Origin: an uncultured Aquimarina sp.
GTDB lineage: Bacteria; Bacteroidota; Bacteroidia; Flavobacteriales; Flavobacteriaceae
Assembly: GCA_947500505.1 (NCBI GenBank)
Contig: CANMSL010000002.1
Coordinates: forward strand, 186,001-250,000
Reading direction: 5' to 3'
DNA length: 64,000 nt
The notes below the pieces were generated by a model. That model saw only the letters and a program-made list of their open reading frames with translations. It was not told the DNA's origin and searched no databases. This document shows positions 27,134 to 35,968 of the stretch, piece after piece. Positions within the stretch are counted from its first letter, which is position 1, and every line of letters starts with the position of its first letter. Position numbers and translations under genes: made by a program.

Positions 27134-27161
27134 CAAAGGCATGTCTTGAGACATGCCTTTG
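27134..27161. terminator. bidirectional intrinsic terminator
   Basis: A perfect 13-bp stem, CAAAGGCATGTCT / AGACATGCCTTTG, with a 2-nt loop. It lies between the convergent rhodanese (ends 27128) and PorP/SprF (ends 27190) genes. T-tracts are short (TTTGTAAAAA), but the stem is strong. Confidence 0.8.
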
Positions 27162-27189
27162 TAAAAATGTTTTATAAATTTCTATTCTT

Positions 27190-28218
27190 TTAATTATTGA
27201 CAGCAGGACAATGACAGTTCCAACGCTCCTTTCGTTTTCCGAAATCATACCCTATAGTCAATTGATGAAATCCTCCATTCGTTAATACCACAGAATTGGA
27301 CTGGTGACTATAGGTATAACCGACCATCCATTTCTTATAATTTATTCCCAAAAAAGGCGTGATGTATTGCAATTTTTGACTTTCGATTTCTACTCCGGTC
27401 TGAGAAAACTCGGCACCATCAAAACTTCTTCTGTACGATAATCCTCCCCATAAAGTGGCAAGCTCACCAAATCTTCTATACACCTTTAAATTTCCATCAA
27501 TAGTGCTTTCTTCCGTTTGATCAGTGGCTTGATATAAAATTGACGGTTCTAAACTCCAAGGACCATTTCCAAGTCCAAAAACATATCCTACAGAAAAAAT
27601 ATACCTACGTTGGTTATTAGAATCCCTAATAGTAGCTCCGATGTCTGTATTATCAAATATATCTCTAGCTGTTGGAAGCAAATTTTTTACTGTGAAATGA
27701 AGATACCAGTCAAGATAATTATACGACATTCCAAAATCCACATTAAAATAGGAATCTTTTTGTAAATTTCCTCTCAAAACCGGATCAGGATCGGCCGGAT
27801 CATCCAGACCTCTTTCATCTACATTAGATTGAATTAATGCCCCGCTAAGCCCAAAAGATAGCATATTCAAATCCGTTCGATCTCTAGAGAATAATAAATG
27901 ATATGCAAATGTTACAAATACTCCTGTCTGAGTGAAACGTCCGTTTTCATCCCTGTAAACGATTCCTCCCAAACCTACTTTATCACCTGCCCTAAAATTA
28001 ATATTGGCCGATTGAGTACTGGGTGCGTTATCCACATCAAACCATTGTTTCCTGGCCGTAAGCCTTATTTTGTTGGCATTAGAAGCTCCTGCCATAGATG
28101 GATGAACCAAATATAAATTGTCTGAAAGATAATCTGCATACACTGGTATTCCTTCCTGAGAAAAAGCAAATTGTGAGACCAATAAAACAAACAACAAATA
28201 ATATTTCTTCAAAATCAT
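27190..28218 (-). CDS. PorP/SprF family type IX secretion system membrane protein
   Basis: A 342-residue outer-membrane barrel. It has a signal peptide (MILKKYYLLFVLLVSQFAFS), then GIPVYADYLSDNLYLVHPSMAGA, the signature start of PorP/SprF proteins (usually NPAxAG). Repeated strands follow, such as GVGGIVYRDENGRFTQTG-like segments, with a C-terminal H-Q-L-T-I-G-Y-D. The family includes SprF, needed for export of the SprB adhesin, and many paralogues paired with large surface proteins. Here no large partner adjoins it, so the cargo is unknown. The protein ends in RWNCHCPAVNN with two Cys. Confidence 0.9.
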   Translation of the reverse strand: MILKKYYLLFVLLVSQFAFSQEGIPVYADYLSDNLYLVHPSMAGASNANKIRLTARKQWFDVDNAPSTQSANINFRAGDKVGLGGIVYRDENGRFTQTGVFVTFAYHLLFSRDRTDLNMLSFGLSGALIQSNVDERGLDDPADPDPVLRGNLQKDSYFNVDFGMSYNYLDWYLHFTVKNLLPTARDIFDNTDIGATIRDSNNQRRYIFSVGYVFGLGNGPWSLEPSILYQATDQTEESTIDGNLKVYRRFGELATLWGGLSYRRSFDGAEFSQTGVEIESQKLQYITPFLGINYKKWMVGYTYSHQSNSVVLTNGGFHQLTIGYDFGKRKERWNCHCPAVNN

Positions 28219-28411
28219 CAGGGCATTATGTTTAAAAGGAAAAACTTGACTAATTATTTCAATATAAACTATTTAATCTGGCTTATATTGTGGGGCTTTA
28301 ATATTTCTTTTCCCAAATCAAAATATTATTTCTTGCCGGCATCAAATATATAAATTTTTAGAAAAACATATCTTTTTCGCGCACTATTAAAACATTCTTA
28401 ATCTTATATAT

Positions 28412-28423
28412 CTTCGTACGAAG
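28412..28423. promoter_or_regulatory. perfect palindrome upstream of the Nfu gene
   Basis: CTTCGTACGAAG is a perfect 12-bp palindrome. It ends 16 bp before a TAAATTTG -7 element (28440-28447), so it overlaps the expected -33 position of the Nfu promoter. This is a plausible repressor or activator site; the regulator is unknown. Confidence 0.4.
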
Positions 28424-28460
28424 TGGAAATTGTTTTTAGTAAATTTGCTAAAAATTGATT

Positions 28461-29366
28461 ATGGAAAAGAATTTTGAAATAAAAATTGAGCCTACCTCTA
28501 ATTCTAGTATAATAAAATTTGAAGCAAATTATTTTTTAACTCAGCATACTAGCTATGAGTTTGAAAATATAGATCATGCAAAGAATTCACCTTTGGCTCA
28601 ACAATTATTTTACTTACCATTCGTAAAAAGAGTATTTATCGCTCAAAACTTTGTCGCAATTGATAAGTTTGACATCGTAGAATGGGATGATGTACAAGAT
28701 GAAGTAGCTGAGCAAATAAAAGAATATTTAAATAGTGGACAACCTGTCGTTAATGAAACAACATCTAGTAAAAAAGTTCCAATAACAATTTATGCGGAAA
28801 GTACTCCAAATCCTGCTGTATTGAAATTTGTAGCCAACAAAAAGTTAGTTACCAGCGGACACGAGTTTAAAAGTATTGATGACACAAAGAATTCACCCCT
28901 TGCTGAAAAACTATTTCACTTTCCGTTTGTAAAAGAAGTCTATATTGATGAGAATTATATCTCTATCAATAAGTACGATATGGCAGAATGGAACGATATC
29001 ACATTAGAGATAAGAGAATTTCTAAGAGAATACCTCGAACAAGGCAAGGAAGTGTTATCCGCAAATGCGACTGTATCAAAAAGCACGGTTGAGAAGCAGG
29101 CAGAAGCTGATTTTGAAAAGCTTGATGATACCTCCAAAGAAATTGTAAATATCATCGAAGAATATATTAAACCTGCTGTAGCAAGCGATGGAGGTAATAT
29201 ACTATTTGACTCTTATGATCCCAAAAGCAAAGGCGTAAAAGTAATTCTGCAAGGAGCTTGTAGCGGATGTCCTTCTTCCACCTTTACCTTAAAAAATGGT
29301 ATAGAGAACATGCTAAAGGAGATGCTAAAAGACAAGGTTGAGTTTGTAGAAGCTATAAATGGGTAG
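28461..29366 (+). CDS. NifU family Fe-S scaffold protein with duplicated Nfu N-domain
   Basis: A 301-residue cytoplasmic protein from the ATG at 28461 (a TTG two codons earlier is also in frame). Two Nfu N-terminal-like domains in tandem share the pattern ...F.A...L.....Y/HEF..I....NSPLA..LF..PFV..V. ; about residues 5-95 and 110-200. The C-terminal NifU domain has the cluster-binding Cys267-x2-Cys270 (GACSGCPSS). It carries and delivers Fe-S clusters. It has an upstream promoter-like element (28440-28447) with a 12-bp palindrome near -33. Dodecin lies 126 bp downstream. Confidence 0.92.
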   Translation: MEKNFEIKIEPTSNSSIIKFEANYFLTQHTSYEFENIDHAKNSPLAQQLFYLPFVKRVFIAQNFVAIDKFDIVEWDDVQDEVAEQIKEYLNSGQPVVNETTSSKKVPITIYAESTPNPAVLKFVANKKLVTSGHEFKSIDDTKNSPLAEKLFHFPFVKEVYIDENYISINKYDMAEWNDITLEIREFLREYLEQGKEVLSANATVSKSTVEKQAEADFEKLDDTSKEIVNIIEEYIKPAVASDGGNILFDSYDPKSKGVKVILQGACSGCPSSTFTLKNGIENMLKEMLKDKVEFVEAING

Positions 29367-29492
29367 TTTATTGAATTATATTTAGCTCTATCGAAAAATC
29401 ACACAAATAATAACGATTATTATTTAAAAAAGATTATAGTATCTCGTATATTAGAGAAATTTTTATAAAATTTTAACCAAAAAAATATTAAT

Positions 29493-29693
29493 ATGTCAAT
29501 CGTTAAAGTAATAGAGGTAATAGCAACTTCTGAAAAAGGCTGGGAAGATGCAGCAAAAAACGGAGTAAAAGAAGCCGCAAAAACTGTTAAAAACATTAAA
29601 TCTGCATGGGTTTCTGATCAGAAAATGGTGATCAAAGGTAATGAGATTGAAGAGTACAGAGTTATTCTAAAAATTTCTTTTGAGATAAATTAA
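29493..29693 (+). CDS. dodecin family protein
   Basis: A 66-residue protein of standard dodecin length, with VKVIEVIATSEKGWEDAAKNGV and the flavin-stacking Trp region SAWVSDQKMVI. Dodecins form dodecameric spheres that store and buffer flavins. A small AT-only hairpin (29405-29425) sits between it and the Nfu gene. A clear terminator follows 19 bp after the stop. Confidence 0.93.
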   Translation: MSIVKVIEVIATSEKGWEDAAKNGVKEAAKTVKNIKSAWVSDQKMVIKGNEIEEYRVILKISFEIN

Positions 29694-29712
29694 GAATTAA
29701 TTATCTCTTTGT

Positions 29713-29745
29713 AAAAAGCATCTTAATAGTATTAAGGTGCTTTTT
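29713..29745 (+). terminator. intrinsic terminator after dodecin
   Basis: AAAAAGCATCTTAA / TTAAGGTGCTTTTT, a 14-bp stem with one G-U and a 5-nt loop, ending in a T run. Confidence 0.88.
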
Positions 29746-30169
29746 ATGTTTATAAAGCAAAAACTGAAAAGATCAACTATTATATCTATTCTAAACAAAT
29801 TATTAATGAGTAATTTATCTTCATTAATATCTCATCTACTTTTAATAAGATAGAGATCTATAGAGAATAAGTATAGATCTTAGTATATTTAAAAGGAGTT
29901 AATAAACGCCCTTTAGACGAACTAAATCAAGTACTTAAACATATTATATGTTGATTTTTCCTACAAATCTATAACGATTTCGTTGTTACTTTTACAGTTT
30001 TACCTTAAAAAATCGATGTTATATTTTCAGCAAAACGGACTATTTATAGACAATCCATTACCAAAATATTGATTGTGTTGACGAATCGATAAAAACAATG
30101 TATTAAAACTTATAATTTTGCATTTTATCCTTTGTTTTATTACATTTATTTCACCTAAATCAATAAGCC
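29746..30169. other. non-coding stretch, no gene seen
   Basis: About 424 bp of AT-rich DNA with no convincing reading frame on either strand. It contains a short dyad AACGATTTCGTT (29973-29984) and a TAATTTTG -7-like element (30113-30120) about 50 bp before the next start codon, without a good -33. I see no tRNA-like or repeated structure. A small RNA cannot be excluded. Confidence 0.6.
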
Positions 30170-30874
30170 GTGAGAAAAATACTACTTTTTTTATTTCTAA
30201 TAATATCGCCTTTTTTATTTGCACAACTTCCGCAATCTTTATTAAAACCAACCAAAAGGATCTCAACTTTCGACGAGTATGATGGTTCTATTTTTAAAAG
30301 CCTTCGATATAAGGATGCAAGTGTAATAGATGAAAAATCTGGAACTTTTGATGCCAAACTTAGATATAATGCTTATTCTGATGCATTAGAGTTTAAGAAA
30401 GGATCTGAATTATATAAACTTGTAAATAATCCTACTACCCATGCCAGAATTGATGGAGACTATTATTATTATTGTGACTTTAAAACACAAAGAGGTCTGA
30501 GAAGATCTGGTTATTTTATTCTTGTAGAACTAAATGAGCGTTACAGAATATATAAAAAGTATATCGTCAAAATTACGGAACCGGAGAAAAAAGGATCTAC
30601 CAATGGTATTGCTTCTTCTGGGAAAGTACAAATAAAAACCTCATACTATCTTGAAGAGCGTGGTGTAATTATGGAATTACCTACAAATAAGAAAGAAATT
30701 CTGGCCACTCTTAGTGATAAAGAAGAAGAGCTTAAATCTTATATTAAAAAAGAAAAAATAAAAGTTAGGAAGGAAGAAGATCTCATCCGTCTTGTATCCA
30801 GATATAATGCTCTAAAAAGCAGTGATGCTAATCCATCCCGAAGTTTATTAAGCACCAGATCCAGAAGAAATTAA
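30170..30874 (+). CDS. secreted protein of unknown function
   Basis: A 234-residue protein with a GTG start. That start is required to keep the signal peptide MRKILLFLFLIISPFLFA. The mature part starts QLPQSLLKPTKRISTF. It is predicted mostly beta in the middle (LRYNAYSDALEF, TQRGLRRSGYFILVELNERYRIYKKYIVKI) with a charged helical C-terminus rich in Lys and Glu, ending in an Arg/Ser-rich tail. I recognise no family motif. The reading frame has normal local codon use. It stands alone, convergent with tsaB. Confidence 0.75.
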   Translation: MRKILLFLFLIISPFLFAQLPQSLLKPTKRISTFDEYDGSIFKSLRYKDASVIDEKSGTFDAKLRYNAYSDALEFKKGSELYKLVNNPTTHARIDGDYYYYCDFKTQRGLRRSGYFILVELNERYRIYKKYIVKITEPEKKGSTNGIASSGKVQIKTSYYLEERGVIMELPTNKKEILATLSDKEEELKSYIKKEKIKVRKEEDLIRLVSRYNALKSSDANPSRSLLSTRSRRN

Positions 30875-31043
30875 TTATGCCTATAAAACTTTAGGAATTA
30901 AGTGTTCTTTAACCAATAATAGGTAATTAAAGACCAAATCTAATATCTAGCATCTGCACAAAGCAGAATTGTTTTGGTAATATAATGTCAGCTTGTTGTA
31001 AGAATTTAGCTCTAAAAAGACATCAGATTAAGTGTTTTTCATA

Positions 31044-31097
31044 GTGTCTCACGACCCGCCCGTCCTGATCCAAGTCGAAGGGCCACAGATGACAGGA
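31044..31097. repeat. possible decayed copy of a dispersed Bacteroidota repeat
   Basis: A GC-rich patch in otherwise AT-rich spacer. The minus strand reads CCCTTCGACTTGGATCAGGA followed by CGGGCGGGTCGTGAGACAC. From memory this resembles the short CCCTTCGACTTCGCTCAGGA-type repeats scattered in many Flavobacteriia. Only one copy is in this window, so the identification rests on recollection and base composition. Confidence 0.35.
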
Positions 31098-31135
31098 GAA
31101 AAATTGTACATCGAATTCAGGTTACAATAACATTA

Positions 31136-31795
31136 CTAACCTGCCACAAAGTCTTTTAAGTAGTAGGGTTCAAAGTAACTAACATCTTCGAATTCCTTTT
31201 TCAAGAATTTATCATTACTAATGGTTGCCATCTCATTTGCAGATGGTAATCTATCTGAAATGAATTTGGCATTTTGATGGTCACAAATTTCAGCAAATTT
31301 AGCTACTCCATTTCCTATAAATATCACCTTATCTTCATCCAGATAATCCTGGAAAGAGTTTTTTGTTAGTATCTCGGCTTCTGTATGTCTAAGTCTAGTA
31401 TGATCATCAGAAAACACTGCAGAATATACTTCCATACGTCTTGCATCAATCATCGGTACAATAAAGCCTCCATCAGATAATATCTGTAAAGCTAAAGAAT
31501 ACAAAGTTTCCACAGAGATTAATGGAATATCTAATCCATAGCATAAACCTTTTGCTGTAGAAACACCTATTCTTAAACCAGTGTATGAACCAGGACCTTT
31601 ACTTACTGCAACAGCATCAAGGTCATTAAAAGTCAAACCAGCTTCTTTAATAATTAAATCAATAAAGTGGTGTAGACGTTCTGCGTGAGAATATTTGGTA
31701 TTATAATCCTCTTTGGACACAAGCACTCTGCCATCTAGAGCCAGTGAGACAGAGCAATTGGTAGTAGAAGTTTCTATGCAAAGAATATAGGCCAT
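31136..31795 (-). CDS. tsaB: tRNA threonylcarbamoyladenosine biosynthesis protein TsaB
   Basis: A 219-residue protein from the ATG at 31795 (MAYILCIETSTTNCSVSL). The frame extends six codons further, but this is the family start. Motif GPGSYTGLRIG and the ASKHA-fold beginning are clear. TsaB works with TsaD and TsaE to make t6A at position 37 of ANN-decoding tRNAs. It is the last gene behind the efflux adaptor (39-bp gap), so an essential tRNA gene appears to be carried by an export operon. A 7-bp inverted repeat CAGGTTA/TAACCTG overlaps its stop codon but lacks a T-tract. Confidence 0.95.
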   Translation of the reverse strand: MAYILCIETSTTNCSVSLALDGRVLVSKEDYNTKYSHAERLHHFIDLIIKEAGLTFNDLDAVAVSKGPGSYTGLRIGVSTAKGLCYGLDIPLISVETLYSLALQILSDGGFIVPMIDARRMEVYSAVFSDDHTRLRHTEAEILTKNSFQDYLDEDKVIFIGNGVAKFAEICDHQNAKFISDRLPSANEMATISNDKFLKKEFEDVSYFEPYYLKDFVAG

Positions 31796-31834
31796 CTTCA
31801 ATAATTTACGCAAAGATACCCTTAATTATTAAAT

Positions 31835-33112
31835 TTATTTAGCAGACTTTTTTTCCTTTTTATAAGTCACTTTATCACCAGTTTTCAAAGTTTTTGTAAC
31901 AATATTATACGGCCCAGTTATAACTTCTTCTCCAACCTGTAAACCTTCAGTTATTTCTATGTTACTATCATCCTGTATACCAGTTTTAATTACCCTTAAT
32001 TTGGCAACTTCTCCGTCTTTTACAAAAACACACTCAAACTTTTCATCAGAATCCTCTAGTTTTTCTTTGGTATAAGATCTTTTTTTACTGCTAGAAGTAT
32101 CACTCTTTATGACAATCGCGCTAATAGGAACTCCTATAATATTTTCACGCTTGTTTGTAATAACATCTACGGTTGCCGTCATACCCGGTCTAAAAGGGGA
32201 ATAGCTCTCAGGTTTATCTTTTACGAGATCTTCATAGGATTCTTCCAAAATCCGAACTTTTACTTTAAAATTTGTTACCTGATCCGAACTTAGAGTACTT
32301 TCTGCAGAGTTTGCAATCTCCGTTACAAGTCCTTTAAACTGTTTTTTGAGATACGCATCAACCTCTACAATTGTAGAATCTCCGAGTGAGATTTTCACAA
32401 TATCATTTTCATTTACATCAACCTCAACTTCCATATTACTTAAGTTAGCAACTCTTACAATTTCTGTACCTGCCATTTGTTGAGTACCTACTACTCGTTC
32501 TCCCAGTTCTGCCGATAATTTAGATACGGTCCCATTCATTGGCGCGTAAATGGTTGTTCTACTAAGGTTATCTTTTGCTTCATTTACTGTAGCCTGAGCA
32601 CTTTTCACACTATAAAAAGCAGATTGCTTGGCAGCTTCTGCCACTTCATACGCTGAAACAGATGTATCCCATTCTGCTTTAGAAATTACTCCTTTATTAA
32701 ATAATTCTTTGTTACGATCGTAGCTTAATTTTGCTTCTTTAAGACTTGCTTCTGCTTGTCTTAATCCAGCTCTCACATTTTCTAATGCTGCCTGAGATCT
32801 ATTTAAACCGGATTGTATAATATCTGGATTAATTCTAACCAAAAGATCTCCTTTTTTTACTTGTTGTCCTTCCTTGATAGGTAAGTCTATAATTTCTCCT
32901 GAAACCTCTGAAGAAAGTTTTACTTCTACTTCAGGCTGAATTTTTCCTGTAGCTGCGACAGTTTCGACAATAGTAAGCTTTTCGATTTTTGATATTTCAA
33001 CTTCTTTTAGATTTCCGTCTTTACCAAACCACCCAGCCTTTTTACCAATGATCAGTCCAATAACTAAAACGACAACAAATGTTAAAATGATTAGTAAAGT
33101 TTTTCTACTCAT
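31835..33112 (-). CDS. efflux periplasmic adaptor (HlyD/MacA family)
   Basis: A 425-residue membrane-fusion protein with an N-terminal membrane anchor (LLIILTFVVVLVIGLII). It has the biotinyl-lipoyl half EVSGEIIDLPIKEGQQVKKGDLLVRI, a long coiled-coil hairpin (about 95-185), the second lipoyl half TTIYAPMNGTVSKLSAELGERV and a beta-barrel (FRPGMTATVDV). It links an inner-membrane ABC permease to TolC. This is the second adaptor of the operon, separated from the first by the TolC gene. Confidence 0.92.
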   Translation of the reverse strand: MSRKTLLIILTFVVVLVIGLIIGKKAGWFGKDGNLKEVEISKIEKLTIVETVAATGKIQPEVEVKLSSEVSGEIIDLPIKEGQQVKKGDLLVRINPDIIQSGLNRSQAALENVRAGLRQAEASLKEAKLSYDRNKELFNKGVISKAEWDTSVSAYEVAEAAKQSAFYSVKSAQATVNEAKDNLSRTTIYAPMNGTVSKLSAELGERVVGTQQMAGTEIVRVANLSNMEVEVDVNENDIVKISLGDSTIVEVDAYLKKQFKGLVTEIANSAESTLSSDQVTNFKVKVRILEESYEDLVKDKPESYSPFRPGMTATVDVITNKRENIIGVPISAIVIKSDTSSSKKRSYTKEKLEDSDEKFECVFVKDGEVAKLRVIKTGIQDDSNIEITEGLQVGEEVITGPYNIVTKTLKTGDKVTYKKEKKSAK

Positions 33113-33188
33113 GACGTAACTTAAAATTAATTCTATTGTATGAAATTACAACCTTTTTCATTAGCAACCCAAACAGACTACTGGTTAT

Positions 33189-34634
33189 TTACAATTTTAT
33201 ATCTGCTAATTTTATTCCAAAATATAGTTCTAGTACTTTAATTTTGAAAATGTAATCGAACTTTGCCTGTACTTCATTACTTTGTGCATTTTCCAGCCTA
33301 AACTTGGATTGACTAAAGTCGAATGCATTCGTTCTTCCCACATCATACCGGTCCTTGGCATATTCATATGCTCTTTCCTGCGCTTTTACAGCTACTAATG
33401 AAGCTTCATAGGCTTCTGCCGAACCTTTTGCATCCAAATACGCCTGATACACATTACTGTCCAGATCTAACGCTGCCTGCTCTAATTGAAATTCAGTACG
33501 TCTAACATTGATTTTAGCTCTTTTTACATTATTTCTTGTGGCAAAACCGTTAAAAATTGGCACATTTAAAGATAATCCATAAGAAAGTGCATCATTTTGA
33601 TACAATTGCTCAATAAAAGGGGTAGGCCCTACTTCTCTCAAAAGAAAATTAGGTCTATTCGAAAATACGGTCTCTCCGGTTCCTTCTACGGTTCCTATTG
33701 GAGTGAAGGGCTCATCAGGATCGATTCCTGCTGCTTCAAAAGTATTATTTCCTACCTCACTAGTATTATACCCAAAAGAACCGCTTAAGGTAGGATAATA
33801 AGCTCCTCTGGCTATTTCTAAATCTTTTTCTGCTATTAACTTATTTTGTTCTGCTATTTGAACCTCATATCTTGCCTCTCTGGCGCTAGATCTTATTTCA
33901 TCAATAGATTTGTTTAATATAGATGCCGAAGGAACCAGGTAATCCTGATCAGCAATATCAAACTTTTCATAATCTTTGATCAGTAGTGTTTGTGCTAATC
34001 CCACTCGAGCAATTAGCACAGCATTTTCTGCTTGTACGATTCGTGTTAGCTCATCTGCGAAAGTAGCTTCAATTTCTAACAAGTCTCCCTGTGGTAATAC
34101 GCCAGCATCCACTAAATCCTTAGTTCTTTTAAGTTGCTCCAGAGTGATTTCGTGCTGTTTTTCTATAACTTTTAATGATTCTTTGTTCAGCAAGACCTGT
34201 AGATAACTATTTGCAATAAATAAAGCAATATCGTCCTTTGATTTACCAAGATTGTATTGACTCAATAATTTATTCAACTTTGCTCTTTGAAACTGTTTTA
34301 CATTTCTTAATCCATCAAAAAGAGTAATTCCTAAATTAACCCCGTAAGATGACGTTCTGAAAGTAGCAGTTCTGTTTGTATTGGTGATCGGGTCTGTTGC
34401 TAAACCAGATCTCCAAAAATTTGATGCCTGAGCATTTAATGAAGGTAAAAAATTACCAAGAGCATCACTTTTGTCGATTGCTGCATTATCTACATTAAGT
34501 TCTGATTGTTTAATAGTAATATTATTTTCTAAAGCATATTCTAAGCATTCTCGAAGGGTCCACTTTTTTTCTTGTGCCTGAGTAGCCAGAATCCCAAAGA
34601 GGACACAGCAAATAATCGAAATTTTAACTTTCAT
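33189..34634 (-). CDS. TolC family outer-membrane efflux channel
   Basis: A 481-residue protein from the ATG at 34634 (MKVKISIICCVLFGILATQAQ, a clear signal peptide). The frame extends 24 codons upstream into a GC-rich patch and is not used. Two OEP repeats are recognisable: EKKWTLRECLEYALENNITIKQSELNV at the start, and LFDGLRNVKQFQRAKL ... IFNGFATRNNVKRAKI for the barrel/hairpin halves. It is the outer-membrane duct for the MacAB-like system. It lies between two adaptor genes. Confidence 0.93.
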   Translation of the reverse strand: MKVKISIICCVLFGILATQAQEKKWTLRECLEYALENNITIKQSELNVDNAAIDKSDALGNFLPSLNAQASNFWRSGLATDPITNTNRTATFRTSSYGVNLGITLFDGLRNVKQFQRAKLNKLLSQYNLGKSKDDIALFIANSYLQVLLNKESLKVIEKQHEITLEQLKRTKDLVDAGVLPQGDLLEIEATFADELTRIVQAENAVLIARVGLAQTLLIKDYEKFDIADQDYLVPSASILNKSIDEIRSSAREARYEVQIAEQNKLIAEKDLEIARGAYYPTLSGSFGYNTSEVGNNTFEAAGIDPDEPFTPIGTVEGTGETVFSNRPNFLLREVGPTPFIEQLYQNDALSYGLSLNVPIFNGFATRNNVKRAKINVRRTEFQLEQAALDLDSNVYQAYLDAKGSAEAYEASLVAVKAQERAYEYAKDRYDVGRTNAFDFSQSKFRLENAQSNEVQAKFDYIFKIKVLELYFGIKLADIKL

Positions 34635-34661
34635 CTGTTTTTCTTTATTTTTTAAGAGGTC

Positions 34662-34690
34662 AGACCTACCCTTGCCATCAGGCAGGTGGA
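34662..34690. repeat. GC-rich imperfect hairpin, possible repeat remnant
   Basis: ACCCTTGCCATCAGGCAGGTGG holds an inverted TGCC/GGCA core and stands out from the AT-rich 166-bp gap ahead of the TolC gene. It resembles CCTGCC...GGCAGG-type short repeats of Flavobacteriia, from memory. It could also be leader structure. Confidence 0.3.
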
Positions 34691-34800
34691 AACTCACTAA
34701 GTACATAATGTTATTTATAACAAAATGCTATATCGTTCATTTCACATTACCTATTTGTATATTATTGATTGTTGTTGTTACACTTTTAGTTAAAAAAAAT

Positions 34801-35913
34801 TTAATTCCCGAACTCCGGCTTCTTAATTTGATTCCAAACCTTGATCTTATCCTCTTTGGATATTCCATTTTTTATCTCCACATTGATACCATCACTAACG
34901 CCTAATTCTACATCTCTGTTTTCGAATTTTTGCTCTCCAACGGCTACTTCTACAAATGGTTTTTGGGTCTTAGGATCGTATTGAATAAGAGATTCTTTTA
35001 AAGCCATAACGCTATCTACCTTTGCCAAAATTATTGAGGCGTTAGCGCTTAACCCAGCTCTTATGAAAGTGGTGTCTTTTTTATTTAAAGAACCTTTAAT
35101 CTCAAACTGAATAGCTCCGTTTTCTTCCTTCCCTTTGGGTGCAATATAATCTAAAACAGCATCAAACTTCTTGTTTTCAATAGCTCCAACAGTTATTTCC
35201 AAAGGTAAGTTTTCTTTTATTTTTCCTACTTCACTCTCATCCACTTTTCCTTCAAAGATCATTTTACCAACATCGGCTATAGCTGCAATTGTGGTACCAT
35301 CATTAAAGTTATTAGCTTCAATCACTTGATTACCTTCTTTTACAGGAACTTCTAAAACCATTCCTGTTACTGTAGAGCGAATTAAGGTATTGGCCGCGCT
35401 TCCTAATCCTCTTGTAGTTCCTGTACGAACGATTTGATAATTCTGCTGAGCTGCCTCATAATTTTGTTTTGACTGTTTATAGGTTACATCGGCTCCATCA
35501 AATTCATTGGCTGAAATTACCCCTTTTTCGAATAACTCTTTCTGACGTTTATAAACTTTTTCTTGATTGTTCAGATCTATCCTGGCCGTTTCTACAGCAT
35601 TTTTGGCACTTTGTAATGATGAAACATTTGGAATCACTCTAATCTTAGCTATTAAATCACCAGATTTTATCTGATCACCTGCTTCTATATATATTTCTTC
35701 TATAATACCAGAAATATTTGGTTTTATCAAAACTTCTTCTTTCGGTACAATACTACCTGTGGCAACAGTCTTTTTTATAATTGTTTCGGTAGTACTTTGT
35801 TCGGTCTTGTAAGTAACCGGATCCTCCTGATTTTTTTGATATAAATAATATAAAGCTCCTGCGAAAATGATGACGATGAGAAGTAAAATAATAACAGTTA
35901 TTGTTTTTTTCAT
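34801..35913 (-). CDS. efflux periplasmic adaptor (HlyD/MacA family)
   Basis: A 370-residue membrane-fusion protein. It has an N-terminal anchor (TITVIILLLIVIIFAGALYYLY), lipoyl half GIIEEIYIEAGDQIKSGDLIAKI, a coiled-coil arm (about 85-165), second lipoyl half STVTGMVLEVPVKEGNQVI, and beta-barrel and membrane-proximal domains (IRAGLSANASIIL). It is the first of the two adaptors, 55 bp after the permease. The two adaptors differ in length and sequence, so they are not a recent duplication. Confidence 0.92.
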   Translation of the reverse strand: MKKTITVIILLLIVIIFAGALYYLYQKNQEDPVTYKTEQSTTETIIKKTVATGSIVPKEEVLIKPNISGIIEEIYIEAGDQIKSGDLIAKIRVIPNVSSLQSAKNAVETARIDLNNQEKVYKRQKELFEKGVISANEFDGADVTYKQSKQNYEAAQQNYQIVRTGTTRGLGSAANTLIRSTVTGMVLEVPVKEGNQVIEANNFNDGTTIAAIADVGKMIFEGKVDESEVGKIKENLPLEITVGAIENKKFDAVLDYIAPKGKEENGAIQFEIKGSLNKKDTTFIRAGLSANASIILAKVDSVMALKESLIQYDPKTQKPFVEVAVGEQKFENRDVELGVSDGINVEIKNGISKEDKIKVWNQIKKPEFGN

Positions 35914-35968
35914 TTTAGTACTTATTGATTTCTTACTATTCTGAATAGTAAAGTTGATTGATTTATAT

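Noticed and set aside
29405..29425. AT-only hairpin between the Nfu gene and dodecin
   Set aside because: Only A-T pairs apart from the loop, so it is weak; likely chance in AT-rich DNA.
31117..31143. CAGGTTA/TAACCTG inverted repeat at the tsaB stop
   Set aside because: Seven base pairs with a 13-nt loop and no T run; too weak to call a terminator.
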